Below, in pieces: positions 14,096-21,739 of a stretch of DNA of 21,739 nucleotides. Every line of letters starts with the position of its first letter. Within the stretch, counting starts at the first letter, position 1. The DNA comes from a virus. The DNA lies in IMG/VR virus record IMGVR_UViG_3300046002_003028, positions 1 through 21,739 of that record; one strand, written 5' to 3'. The position numbers were made by a program, and so were the translations under genes. The notes under the pieces were generated by a model that ran no database searches, was not told the DNA's origin, and saw only the letters and a list, made by a program, of their open reading frames with translations.

Positions 14096-14859
14096 CGTCT
14101 CATTAGTTTTTTGATTTTGTTGGTCTGGATTCGATCCAGTAGAGTGGTCACGTTTTTCTGGCGATTACTGACGGCGATTGACTCATCCCCTTTTTTCAGC
14201 GCGCCTGCGCCAAGATAGTTGACAAGGTTGGTCATCGTGACGGTTAGTGTTCTGCCATCACCTGTCACCGTTCCCGTGCCTGGCGCTTTCTGACGAGTTG
14301 CCCAGCCGGGTATGCCACGAACTCCGCCGAGTTGCCGAGCTGCGGTGGCGAATCCTCCTTTTGCAAATCCAGACTTTCGAACGGTTTTGTTTGCGTAAGC
14401 TTCGACGCGGGAATAACTAGTGACAAGCAACCGACGGCTGACGTTCTTTTGTTCGGATTGTTCCTTATGAAGCTTGCCTCCGTCGAACGTGCCGATTGAG
14501 ATGTGCATGTTTGGGAGGTGCTGATCGAGTATTTGCCGCGCCTTTTGATAAGCTTTGTTATTGAATGCAAAAGCGAACGGCTTGGTCATTTTCGAATCTT
14601 TGTATCTCAGCAGCGTATAAATGACTTGAATGCTTGGATAAACCTGCGCGATCCTCGATCTGATCTTCTTCATGTGGTCCGCGTTGTCACCTGATCCCTT
14701 CCCTTTGGGATATGTGACGTACGCAAGATCAGTGGCGAGCAAGCGCATCTGTGAAGGTAGTACTTCTTTGAGCGTCTTGCCTGTGCTTTCTGCAAGTCGA
14801 TTCAACGCAAGATTGAGTTCGCGCATGGATCGCTCGTCGGCTCTTAGGTTGATGTTCAT
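14092..14859 (-). CDS. Putative tail-completion / minor tail protein
   Basis: A 255-residue basic protein. Its first 50 residues form a helical region (SMRELNLALNRLAESTGKTL, then VLPSQMRLLATDLAYVTYP) seen in gp10/gpZ-type tail-completion proteins. The middle is rich in Lys and Gln with aromatic residues, and the end is basic (RIQTNKIKKLMRR). It starts in ATGA overlap with the connector gene and ends the same way with the tail terminator candidate, so the three are probably co-translated. The precise role is inferred from gene order. Confidence 0.5.
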   Translation of the reverse strand: MNINLRADERSMRELNLALNRLAESTGKTLKEVLPSQMRLLATDLAYVTYPKGKGSGDNADHMKKIRSRIAQVYPSIQVIYTLLRYKDSKMTKPFAFAFNNKAYQKARQILDQHLPNMHISIGTFDGGKLHKEQSEQKNVSRRLLVTSYSRVEAYANKTVRKSGFAKGGFATAARQLGGVRGIPGWATRQKAPGTGTVTGDGRTLTVTMTNLVNYLGAGALKKGDESIAVSNRQKNVTTLLDRIQTNKIKKLMRR

Positions 14860-15170
14860 CGTCCTCTTGCTTCTGGTTCTTCCACTTCGATGGTGAGTGA
14901 TCCGGGGCCGTTATCGACGCGAGTGATCTGCCATGTCAGAGATCGGCAAGTCACAGTTGCACGTCGAGCTGGGGTGGTGGTGAACGCTGCACCGGGAAAA
15001 GTGATGCGGAGACCTCGGCGGACCTCATCGCCACCCTCACCCAACATTAGCTCGGTTCCAATGTCCTCAATGACTCCCTTTTTCGTCTGCGCGCCGATGG
15101 TCACGTCCTCAGCGGAAAGCGTGGTGAGTGACGAGTTGAAAGCGGTTTTGACGAATGCGGCGATGCTCAT
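14856..15170 (-). CDS. Putative head-tail connector protein
   Basis: A 104-residue protein with a helical N-terminus (SIAAFVKTAFNSSLTTLS) followed by beta strands. These include RRGLRITFPGAAFTTTPARR and LTWQITRVDNGPGSLTIEVEE. It is the first gene after the terminator at about 15.2 kb and begins the coupled trio of connector genes. Size and position fit an FII-like joining protein. The start is preceded by a TTGAAA box 19 nt upstream. No direct family recognition. Confidence 0.5.
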   Translation of the reverse strand: MSIAAFVKTAFNSSLTTLSAEDVTIGAQTKKGVIEDIGTELMLGEGGDEVRRGLRITFPGAAFTTTPARRATVTCRSLTWQITRVDNGPGSLTIEVEEPEARGR

Positions 15171-15195
15171 ATAATTTGGCTGGTTTCAACACATA

Positions 15196-15230
15196 GAAAA
15201 AGCCAGCCACCCTTTCGAGCAGCTGGCTTC
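15196..15230 (-). terminator. Intrinsic terminator after the head genes
   Basis: On the minus strand GAAGCCAGC and GCTGGCTT form an 8-bp GC-rich stem (arms 15229-15222 and 15207-15200) with a 14-nt loop. The 3' arm runs directly into TTTTTC. The stem, loop and T run fit a rho-independent terminator in the direction of transcription. It lies in the 85-bp gap between the small basic protein gene and the connector gene. That is a sensible place to reduce readthrough after the abundant capsid message. Confidence 0.75.
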
Positions 15231-15255
15231 ACTATGAACAACGAACCAGAGAAAA

Positions 15256-15471
15256 TTATTTCTTCTTTCCTTTGGGCTTAATCGGTTTTTGCGCAGAGTC
15301 TTTTACGGGTTCCTTTTTCTTAGGATAGATCACCTCTTCGATCACGCTTGGTAACCGGTAGATGTAAGATTTTCCCCCAGACTTGTTGGCAAGTTCGACA
15401 GCGATTTGGCGGGCTGCGGAGGTTGTCTCCGCAGCTTTCATTTCGCCGCCGTTTTTAACCATTAAGCTCAT
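15256..15471 (-). CDS. Small basic protein following the capsid gene
   Basis: A 71-residue protein with a helical core (TTSAARQIAVELANKSGG), a strand region (YIYRLPSVIEEVIYP) and a Lys-rich end (KPIKPKGKKK). It starts 5 nt after the capsid stop and ends 26 nt before the terminator hairpin, so it belongs to the capsid message. It could be a head-completion or small capsid-associated protein. Function not recognised. Confidence 0.6.
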   Translation of the reverse strand: MSLMVKNGGEMKAAETTSAARQIAVELANKSGGKSYIYRLPSVIEEVIYPKKKEPVKDSAQKPIKPKGKKK

Positions 15472-15476
15472 TCAGA

Positions 15477-16340
15477 TTAAGGAGTGAGTTTGATGATTTT
15501 GAGTGCGTTTGGATCGCCTTTTGCAGCACCGAACATGACATCGTAAGATGCCCAGACGGCGCGAGTTGCGCGAGAAACCCACATGTTCATTTGGACCGTG
15601 AGACCAAGATCAGGGATCTCGATGTTCTCAACTGCCATCATATCGCTTCCAGCGATGTCGTTAGAAGGAAGACCCGATGCAACTGCAATCGCTTGAGGAG
15701 AGCAAGCAAAGCCTTTGACGGTTGCTTCTGCGCCATCCCAACGGTTGTTGTAGGAGAAGAAGTCGAAACCATACATGCCGACGTTCTTGCCACCAGATGC
15801 AAGTTGGAATGCGTCCAAGTTAGCTGGGAGGAATTGAGCGTAGATGCTGCCATCAACGATCAGGTTGCGGGAATCGCCATCTTTAATGGCTGCCCACAAT
15901 GTTTTCAGGCTGGTTGCGGTAACGTCGCCAGCGGTGTCAACGTCGATGGTTGCTGCACCGAAGTTAGCTGCGGTGACAGGAGCCAAAGCCACATCGATGA
16001 TTTTGTTGGCAAGCTGATGAAGGTTGATCTTGGCGATTTTCTCAAGGCGATGACCGCCGTTGATTTGATCGTTAGTCAGGTGAAAGCTGTTGGAATACTG
16101 AGAAACCGAAACGGCTACGTTGTCGAGCGTGCTGTCGCCGCTTTCAAAGTTGGTTGCGTTGGTTTGAGTGGTTCCGCCGGCTGTTGCGATCGGCACTTGA
16201 ACAGTGGCGCGAGGCTTGAGAGGATCGGCGGAGAAGTCTTGCGAAAACGCGTTAAGCGGAGCAAGGCGGGATTGAAGGACAGTGATCGCTACGTCGCGAA
16301 GGCTGTCCGTCACTAATGCTGAGTCAAAGGTGTTAGCCAT
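15477..16340 (-). CDS. Major capsid protein (HK97-fold, P22-coat-like)
   Basis: A 287-residue protein starting MANTFDSALVTDSLRDVAI. Characteristic stretches are the N-arm, VQVPIATAGGTTQTNATNFE, LTNDQINGGHRLEKIAKIN (spine helix region), a central LKTLWAAIKDGDSRNLIVDG, and a C-terminal beta block NIEIPDLGLTVQMNMWVSRA with RAVWASYDVMFG. Length, low Cys content and position after the protease are as expected for an HK97-fold coat protein. It is preceded by an A-rich leader (AATAAAAAAATATC) without a Shine-Dalgarno. Processing by the upstream protease is possible, but no cleavage site is evident. Confidence 0.85.
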   Translation of the reverse strand: MANTFDSALVTDSLRDVAITVLQSRLAPLNAFSQDFSADPLKPRATVQVPIATAGGTTQTNATNFESGDSTLDNVAVSVSQYSNSFHLTNDQINGGHRLEKIAKINLHQLANKIIDVALAPVTAANFGAATIDVDTAGDVTATSLKTLWAAIKDGDSRNLIVDGSIYAQFLPANLDAFQLASGGKNVGMYGFDFFSYNNRWDGAEATVKGFACSPQAIAVASGLPSNDIAGSDMMAVENIEIPDLGLTVQMNMWVSRATRAVWASYDVMFGAAKGDPNALKIIKLTP

Positions 16341-16367
16341 GATATTTTTTTATTAGAGGTTAGGAGA

Positions 16368-17498
16368 TTAGAGGTTTTTCCAGTTTTTCAATCGCGCCTC
16401 CTGGCGCTTTTTCGCATCTGGAATTGCGTTGATCTGTTCGCGGGTCGAGAGAGTAGCTCCAACTTCGCTGGATGCTTCTGGAATTGATCCAGTAAATCCA
16501 AGTGATGCAATCTGGAGTTGGGCTTTGCTCGCGACTTCTTCATCGAATGAAGCAAGTTTTTCGTTGGCAGTTTCGATGATTGCTTCTTGGTCTTGAATTA
16601 CCAATTCAGCAGCGGCGATTGCTTCGGCTTTTTCGGCAAGTTCAGCGGAGATGGCTGAAACCTTTTCGGAAAGCTCGGCGGAAAGAGCGACGATCTTCTC
16701 GTCACGCTCTGCGATTGCTTCGGATGCGGTTACTTGTTCAGCCTTGAGAGCTTCGACCTCGGCAGCGTGTGCGGAGATTTCGGCTTCCAATTCTGCGGTC
16801 CGTGCTTCCAGTCCAGAGATTTTCTCGACTGCGGCTTTGTTGGTGAGGAAGATCATGTCAGTTTCTGAGTTTGAATTTTGCGTATCTGTATTGAGAGTGA
16901 TTTCAACCAAGGCGTTTGCTTTGCTGACAACTTCATCGGCGAATCCGTTCTCAACTGTGGTTTTTGAGTCCATCCAAGTTTCCTTTTTCATCATGGCGCG
17001 GATCTCGGCGACTTCCTTGCCGGTCCGAGCTGAGTAGATGTTGGCAATGTCTGCGCTGATCCCATCAAGAAGGTCGGCTTGTTTTCTCATCTGTTCAGCA
17101 TTGCCAGAGAATCCGCTGGATGCGTCATGGATCATCATGCGGCCATGCGGGACGATTGAGACTTTATCGCATGCCATGCAGATGACCGACGCCATCGATG
17201 CCGCCATGCCGGTGATGGTTGCGTTGACCACAACGCCGCGATCCTTGAGGCTTTGAATCTCATGATATACTGTGTAGCCATCGAACACGCTGCCACCCGG
17301 GGAATTGATCTCGATCTCAAGAACATCCACTGCGTTTTCCGCTGCGTTCATGATCTCTCCAAAGTCTGCACCTGATGCTGATGCGGTTGCGCCGAATAGC
17401 TTGCCGATCTCATCAATCATTTTGCCGATGGATTCACGGGTGACTACTTCGTTGAGCTTTACTTTTCCGCTCTTGTTTTCGATTAAAATGGTTTTCAT
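16368..17498 (-). CDS. ClpP-like head maturation protease with C-terminal coiled-coil (scaffold-like) region
   Basis: A 376-residue protein. Residues 60-195 match the phage ClpP/S14 head-protease domain: EINSPGGSVFDG (64-74), TGMAASMAS with Ser101 as nucleophile, MMIHDASS with His124, and ETWMDSKTTVENGFADEV. In that last block a Glu (173) lies near the place of the acid residue of ClpP, as is common in phage members. From residue 215, which is an ATG at 16856, a long Glu/Ala/Lys coiled coil runs to about 320 and ends in a basic segment (RQEARLKNWKNL). The C-terminal part resembles a head scaffold fused to the protease, as lambda gpC contains Nu3. The start overlaps the portal stop (ATGA). Confidence 0.85.
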   Translation of the reverse strand: MKTILIENKSGKVKLNEVVTRESIGKMIDEIGKLFGATASASGADFGEIMNAAENAVDVLEIEINSPGGSVFDGYTVYHEIQSLKDRGVVVNATITGMAASMASVICMACDKVSIVPHGRMMIHDASSGFSGNAEQMRKQADLLDGISADIANIYSARTGKEVAEIRAMMKKETWMDSKTTVENGFADEVVSKANALVEITLNTDTQNSNSETDMIFLTNKAAVEKISGLEARTAELEAEISAHAAEVEALKAEQVTASEAIAERDEKIVALSAELSEKVSAISAELAEKAEAIAAAELVIQDQEAIIETANEKLASFDEEVASKAQLQIASLGFTGSIPEASSEVGATLSTREQINAIPDAKKRQEARLKNWKNL

Positions 17499-19009
17499 TC
17501 TTCTTCTTTTTTGGGTGTGTTTTCCTGATCGATGTTTTCATCTTCGCTCGATGGCGCCGCAATCGGGATTTCATTCGGTGTCATCATTTCAAACTTGCGA
17601 CGATCCACGGTGAATCCCTCCAGTTGCTCACGTTCACGGATCTTCTTCTCATAACGGAACACGGCTTCGATGCGGTCATCTTCCATGACCTCTTCGTTGC
17701 CACCTTCTTCGGTGATGATCTGACCGCGGTTCTTAAACCCGATCTTGAAATCTTCGCGGCGTTGTGCTGCGTCTCTGCCAGCATCAATGCTGAACTTGCG
17801 TGGCATGATGAAATCCCACTTCCACCAATCGCTTTGATTCTTAGGTTGTGGAAGGATTCCTTCTTTGATGGCTTTTGCAATTGCCCAGCGAACCTGACGA
17901 ATGGCGCCAACCTTCAAGGTGTCTTGGCGATCCTCGACGCTCATCCGCGCTTGATCTTGGATCGAGCGGACAAGTGCTGCGTTGATCTCGTTGGCTTTCC
18001 ATGCCAGCTCATACGGCCACTTCAACGATTTACACATCATCCGAATCACGCGATCTTGGAAGCGATCCCACATGTCGCCAGGGCGATCATGTTTGACCTG
18101 CTCGATCTTGCCGCCTGAATTGCTGCGGAAATAGCGAATCGTGCCGTTCTGTAAAAGCTCGGTTGTCGGAGTCGTTGTGGAATCGGTCGGGCTTGTATAG
18201 CCGGGGTCGTCGATGTCCGGTCCGCCAGTTTCGTTGTATTCAACCAATCCGATCGATGAGACCATGAGCTGCGCCATCTGCTCCCATTCGTGGGAGAGCA
18301 AAGATGATCTCACAAATTTCAATGCTCCCGAAAGGCTTGGCAGTCCGCGAGTTTGGTCGTGCCAGTTTGGATCACTTGAAAACACGCAATCGACCGCGTT
18401 GATTTGAATATCCTCTTCGGGTGTGTCGCCGAGGATGTTATAGGCTAAAGGAACGCCGCGACGATCAATGATGACCCCGTGCCTCATCTTCGCTCCTTTG
18501 TATGCACCCACTAAAATCTTGTCGTCGAATGACGATCTTTGACCGATGCGGTTTGCTGGGATGCGGCGAGTCATGGGCCATCCGCTTTCGGTCGGTTCGA
18601 ATACAGTTAAGAAATCCCCGTCGCGATCCAGAGCAACGCAATCCAGCCAGATCAAGGATTTGAAGTCGTTTCCTTTGATGTCGCACATTCCATACCATTG
18701 AAGATTCAGCCAATCGGCTGCGAGCTTGCCCCATTCCTTATCTTCGCCGTTGAACTTTGCGTCCCATGCTCTGCCGACTACGTTGTCAGCTTTCTGCGTG
18801 ATCGCTCCTTCTGCTGGCGGAAAGTTTTGAAACATTTTCCGAGATCCAGAAACCAAAGTCTTGCGATCCCAATCGGGAACAAGCGCGTCGAAGTCCTGCG
18901 TGAAAAGAGGCTCAACTGGTTGTGATCTGTCATAGCGAGTCGCTGCGTTGGCAAATCTTCCGCCGCTGCCGCTAGTCACTGGGTTTCCGTATGAATCAAG
19001 GATTGGCAT
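17495..19009 (-). CDS. Portal protein, lambda gpB family
   Basis: A 504-residue protein. The N-terminal part has SGSRKMFQNFPPAEGAITQK and DNVVGRAWDAKFNG, close to the opening of lambda-type portals. Further on come IWLDCVALDRDGDF and MTRRIPANRIGQRS, then HGVIIDRRGVPLAYNIL, and the long helix region ELAWKANEINAALVRSIQDQ. The acidic end (NTPKKEEE) is disordered. Portals form the dodecameric ring through which DNA enters and leaves and which the terminase docks on. Length is near the family norm. It is coupled to the protease and has a 3-nt gap to the gpW-position gene. Confidence 0.9.
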   Translation of the reverse strand: MPILDSYGNPVTSGSGGRFANAATRYDRSQPVEPLFTQDFDALVPDWDRKTLVSGSRKMFQNFPPAEGAITQKADNVVGRAWDAKFNGEDKEWGKLAADWLNLQWYGMCDIKGNDFKSLIWLDCVALDRDGDFLTVFEPTESGWPMTRRIPANRIGQRSSFDDKILVGAYKGAKMRHGVIIDRRGVPLAYNILGDTPEEDIQINAVDCVFSSDPNWHDQTRGLPSLSGALKFVRSSLLSHEWEQMAQLMVSSIGLVEYNETGGPDIDDPGYTSPTDSTTTPTTELLQNGTIRYFRSNSGGKIEQVKHDRPGDMWDRFQDRVIRMMCKSLKWPYELAWKANEINAALVRSIQDQARMSVEDRQDTLKVGAIRQVRWAIAKAIKEGILPQPKNQSDWWKWDFIMPRKFSIDAGRDAAQRREDFKIGFKNRGQIITEEGGNEEVMEDDRIEAVFRYEKKIREREQLEGFTVDRRKFEMMTPNEIPIAAPSSEDENIDQENTPKKEEE

Positions 19010-19012
19010 AAC

Positions 19013-19291
19013 TTAAAAGAGGCGAGCGATGGTTCGTGATTGTGGCAGTGTGCCTCTGTCAATATGTTCTAAAACTTCACCTAGCACTTCAACCCATTCA
19101 TAGTTGGTCATTGATGTCATCTTGGTGAACGCGCTTCCGTTGGTTGATCCGCTGACTAAATCGCCACCCTTTTGCGCTGCGATTTCAACAATGGCTTCTG
19201 TTTGCCATGTTTGAAGGTTGGTCAGGTTCCCCGCAGACGCATTCCCGTATCGGATCAATGCTTTCAAAAAAGAGTTGGAAGGTCGCGCCAT
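19013..19291 (-). CDS. gpW-position head-tail joining protein candidate
   Basis: A 92-residue protein with a helical N-terminus (NSFLKALIRYGNASAGNLTN), a middle with EAIVEIAAQKGG, and a helical end (MTNYEWVEVLGEVLEHIDRG). It sits between the large terminase and portal genes, exactly where lambda gpW lies, and its size is close to it. The sequence itself does not match gpW clearly. Its start is preceded by a TTGAAA box 20 nt upstream. The role as a head-completion protein is inferred from order. Confidence 0.55.
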   Translation of the reverse strand: MARPSNSFLKALIRYGNASAGNLTNLQTWQTEAIVEIAAQKGGDLVSGSTNGSAFTKMTSMTNYEWVEVLGEVLEHIDRGTLPQSRTIARLF

Positions 19292-19317
19292 TTAAAAAGC
19301 GTGCGTTTCAATCCATG

Positions 19318-21093
19318 TCATTCATCGACTAACTCAATCTTGAGAACTCCCCGAATCGCACAAGCAACAATGCCCATGACCTCAGTGTCCCACATGTGGT
19401 TATGGTAATGAGATTTGATCTTGTCCCACTTCCAAACACCCGGTTTCATCTCGCGTTTGGATTCCGATTGCATTTGTGAAATGTAGTTGGGCGAAGCATC
19501 GACTGGCACACCGAACGCACCATCGCCAATTTCAATCAATCCAGCCAATGCGTCTTTAGCTCGTAAGTTTGAAAAGCTGATCGTGCGATATTGCTGACCT
19601 CGGCTCGTCACCCCGCGTTGAAACTTTGAATAGATCTTCCAAACCTTTCGGGGACGCTTTGATGTCCCAACGTCAAAAGCATAGCCCTTTGAATTATCCT
19701 GACCAATCAAGATATTCCAATGGTTTTCAACTGAATTGCCACAATGAATGTAAATCTGCCGCACAACCTCGTCGATCCCATACCGACCATCGACAAACAC
19801 ATCGCGGTTTTCCAAACTAAAGCGAGATTGTAATTCAAACAGTGTTTGGTAAGTGTCAACTTTCCCCTCCCAAAGCAATCTGGATTTCGTCTCGCCAATT
19901 CTCCAGCAGCGGATCGTCACCCAGAATCCTTGCTTCTGAACGTCAATAGACATGAACCTGGCATGTTCGTTCTCCCACTTCTCCCCGTTGTTGTAAGCCG
20001 ATTTCAAATAAGGATCATGGCGGGTGTCGAGGTTGGGCGTGTCTTTGGGTTGCTCCCAGAATTGACCCATCTCTTTGTTGATGAATTGCTTGAGCGGTTC
20101 GTAGTTTCCGTTCTTCACCGAGTCATTCGCCGTGATCCAGAGTTTGACAATCTCGGACCATGTCTTTGTCCATACAGTGAGGAATGTCCATGAGTAGGTG
20201 ATGCGATCTGGAAAGTGAGCGTTGCCATTCCATACCGGCATGCACTTCGCCCACTTCCTGCGGTTGCCGTCGGAATCTTCGAACTCGGTTTCACAAGTCG
20301 GACAAACAAGTCTGACTGATTGATTGATTTTGACCCAATCATATTCCCCATTCCCGTCCTTGGTTTTTTCATATTTCAGCATCTTCATCGACACTGGCTG
20401 AAATTGTTTGCACTCAGGGCAGAGATGATGGCCGTCATGCCACTTGCCATTTCTCGCAAACTCTTCCCATTCCGTTCCTTCGTCTCCACCTTGGGATTGT
20501 AAAAGCATCTTGCGGTTGAGTCGGTTATGGTGACGTCTCAAGAACTCGCCGATCATTCCGTGTTTCCATTTCCAAGGCTCATCACCGAAGCAATACCTCA
20601 TCGACTTCTCTTGCGTGTTCGCTTCGTTGGCTCCACCCGTGAAAAGGCTCATGTGCTTGAAAATGATCTGCGTCTTTTTCGTGTCGTTGCGCTGCGCCCC
20701 AGTCGGGATGAAGTCTCTGGTCCAAGGTGATTTCCGAAGCACTTTCAAGAATCGTGACTCCATCCAATCTTGGATCAGTTTGTCGTTCTGTCCGAGGATG
20801 AGCATGTCGCCAGGATCTTGCGCGACCGCATACGAACCGCAGACTTCGAAGATGGTCGTCTTGCCAAACCCCGTCGGCGCCACGTTCGCGATCTCTTTCA
20901 CGGCTGGATCTTTGAACGAATTGAAAATGAAATCATGCGCCGGCACGACCGAGAGATCATATTTGGAACCGTATTGAGACCCAGACAAGAACACGTTCTG
21001 ACTCGCCATCTCTGCCAATGGTAAGCGGTCGGGCGGTTTAAGTCCCGATGACAAGCCCCAAACATAAGGCGATTTGTTACGTTGATCTATCAT
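19318..21093 (-). CDS. Terminase large subunit, lambda gpA family
   Basis: A 591-residue protein from the ATG at 21093, which overlaps the small terminase stop by 17 nt; the frame is open to 21150 but that part lies in the small terminase gene. It has the Walker A APTGFGKTT (72-80), Walker B region RYCFGDEP (Asp171-Glu172), two CxxC pairs CPEC (225-228) and CPTC (264-267) of the zinc element seen in gpA-type terminases. Nuclease acidic residues are FMSIDVQ (Asp384), VFVDGRYG (Asp435) and HMWDTEV (Asp569). It powers DNA translocation and cuts the concatemer. gpA-type enzymes usually act at cos sites, so cohesive ends are likely but not shown. Confidence 0.92.
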   Translation of the reverse strand: MIDQRNKSPYVWGLSSGLKPPDRLPLAEMASQNVFLSGSQYGSKYDLSVVPAHDFIFNSFKDPAVKEIANVAPTGFGKTTIFEVCGSYAVAQDPGDMLILGQNDKLIQDWMESRFLKVLRKSPWTRDFIPTGAQRNDTKKTQIIFKHMSLFTGGANEANTQEKSMRYCFGDEPWKWKHGMIGEFLRRHHNRLNRKMLLQSQGGDEGTEWEEFARNGKWHDGHHLCPECKQFQPVSMKMLKYEKTKDGNGEYDWVKINQSVRLVCPTCETEFEDSDGNRRKWAKCMPVWNGNAHFPDRITYSWTFLTVWTKTWSEIVKLWITANDSVKNGNYEPLKQFINKEMGQFWEQPKDTPNLDTRHDPYLKSAYNNGEKWENEHARFMSIDVQKQGFWVTIRCWRIGETKSRLLWEGKVDTYQTLFELQSRFSLENRDVFVDGRYGIDEVVRQIYIHCGNSVENHWNILIGQDNSKGYAFDVGTSKRPRKVWKIYSKFQRGVTSRGQQYRTISFSNLRAKDALAGLIEIGDGAFGVPVDASPNYISQMQSESKREMKPGVWKWDKIKSHYHNHMWDTEVMGIVACAIRGVLKIELVDE

Positions 21094-21667
21094 CGAGAAG
21101 TTTGCCGAGTTCGGACATTTCCAAAAGCATCGAATGGGCGAAGTCATCACACTTCTTTACCGCGTCTGGGTATTCTAACCCAACCAAGGCCTGTGGAATT
21201 TCGGATGGAATCCGCATGATCATTTGTTTGATGACTTGCCCAGCATGAAGTCCTTCGCGTTCTTGGGATTCGCGGGTGACGTATTGACCCATTTCAACAT
21301 GCAGACGGAATGCGTTCTTTAACCCGGTGAGCTGCGTGGAAATGGTCCGCGCTTCTTCGTAATCCTTCGCCGCGATCAGTTTGCTTTCCAGCTTCTTGAT
21401 CTCGTCGGGGATTTGGTCGGCAAGGATGTCGGGGAAATCTTGGTTTGAATCGTCGTCGTCGGGATCTTGGTCATCGATTGGTGGCTTGATCTTTTTTGGC
21501 ATCCGTTTTTGATTCCGAAGTTTTGCCATCAGCGCGTTAGTGTCGTGCAAGTCCAATCCTTTTTTCCGCCATTGACGAACGCAGTCCGAGGTCACATTTC
21601 GACCGAGAGCAAGCGTCAATCTCGCCGCTGCTTGTGCTATGGTTTCTTTTTTGGATTCAGTTTTCAT
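21077..21667 (-). CDS. Terminase small subunit-like DNA-binding protein
   Basis: A 196-residue protein. Residues 9-50 (ETIAQAAARLTLALGRNV, then SDCVRQWRKKGLDL) form a helix-turn-helix like that of Nu1-type small terminases. Residues 64-83 are very acidic (DDQDPDDDDSNQDFPD), followed by a helical region (DEIKKLESKLIAAKDYEEAR) suited to oligomerisation. The end (LLEMSELGKLL) probably contacts the large subunit. It lies just before and overlaps the large terminase gene. It would recognise the packaging site. Confidence 0.75.
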   Translation of the reverse strand: MKTESKKETIAQAAARLTLALGRNVTSDCVRQWRKKGLDLHDTNALMAKLRNQKRMPKKIKPPIDDQDPDDDDSNQDFPDILADQIPDEIKKLESKLIAAKDYEEARTISTQLTGLKNAFRLHVEMGQYVTRESQEREGLHAGQVIKQMIMRIPSEIPQALVGLEYPDAVKKCDDFAHSMLLEMSELGKLLDDRST

Positions 21668-21739
21668 TCTGGTTGATACTCAGCCCCCGTCGGTGTAATG
21701 ATTTTTGCAAAAGTCGTGGTTTTTCACCAAGTTCCTTTC
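21657..21739 (-). other. Right edge: possible end of an upstream gene and packaging-site region
   Basis: Upstream of the small terminase ATG the minus strand has one frame with no stop for 26 codons, reading KELGEKPRLLQKSLHRRG and ending NQNEN with a TGA that overlaps the terminase start (ATGAAAACTGA). It could be the C-terminus of a gene outside the window. A second frame is open for 19 codons, so the evidence is thin. The same stretch has a GC-rich CGACGGGGGC tract. In lambda-like phages the cos site lies just upstream of the small terminase, so this is a place to look for it. Confidence 0.25.

Noticed and set aside
15591-16316. A 241-codon plus-strand open frame opposite the capsid gene.
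   Set aside because: The minus frame encodes a convincing capsid protein with good spacing to its neighbours; the plus frame lies isolated in the opposite direction.
19289-19311. ATTGAAAC upstream of the gene starting at 19291 looks like the 3' end of some CRISPR repeats, raising the idea of solitary repeat units (RNA anti-CRISPRs).
   Set aside because: Only the last 8-10 nt match; no palindromic repeat body precedes it, and the other three copies differ (GTTGAAAC, GTTGAAAT). A shared leader motif explains the data better.
1-21739. tRNA genes, CRISPR arrays, insertion sequences, attachment sites.
   Set aside because: No cloverleaf-like sequence, regularly spaced repeats, transposase or integrase was seen on either strand.

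Overview
This window reads as part of a double-stranded DNA tailed phage (or prophage) genome with a long, lambda-like siphovirus layout. Every convincing gene lies on the minus strand, so transcription runs from high to low coordinates. The packaging and head proteins are of the lambda gpA (terminase), gpB (portal) and ClpP-like (head protease) types. No integrase, excisionase or CI-like repressor is visible, so lifestyle cannot be judged. The host is not directly shown. Most start codons lack a Shine-Dalgarno sequence and follow A-rich leaders, and a tail-fibre repeat resembles one I associate with Verrucomicrobiota/Planctomycetota proteins. A PVC-group or Bacteroidota-like host is therefore a reasonable but unproven guess.

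In transcription order, the right part (about 21.7 to 15.2 kb) is the packaging and head module: small terminase, large terminase, a gpW-position joining protein, portal, ClpP-like protease with a long coiled-coil tail, major capsid protein and a small basic protein. A clear intrinsic terminator follows (about 15.2 kb). The connector and tail module (15.17 to 6.35 kb) comes next: head-tail connector, tail-completion and tail-terminator candidates, a tube-protein candidate, a probable assembly chaperone, the tape measure, two further tail proteins and a 985-residue fibre with YadA-like head repeats.

From 6.34 to 4.35 kb lies a compact lysis module with tightly coupled genes: a small unknown protein, a 35-residue membrane peptide, a holin-like two-helix protein, an alpha/beta-hydrolase (esterase-like) protein, a 43-residue lipoprotein (o-spanin candidate) and an L,D-transpeptidase-fold protein that is the best lysin candidate. 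Then follow a zincin-like protein with an HExxE motif, a calcineurin-like phosphoesterase and a small winged-helix-type protein (4.34 to 3.06 kb).

A 200-bp non-coding stretch (2860-3060) with a perfect palindrome and direct repeats separates these from a recombination/replication module (2.86 kb to the left edge). That module holds a one-helix membrane protein, an SSB-like protein with an extra C-terminal domain, two accessory proteins (one with a zinc ribbon), a DUF1351-like coiled-coil protein, a small acidic protein and the start of a VRR-NUC nuclease that runs off the left edge.

The most unusual signals are the lysis cassette that pairs an esterase-like protein with a YkuD-fold lysin, a TTGAAA box placed 19-20 nt before the start codons of four unrelated late genes, and near-identical non-Shine-Dalgarno leaders reused at unrelated genes. 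No stretch over 300 bases is without a gene.
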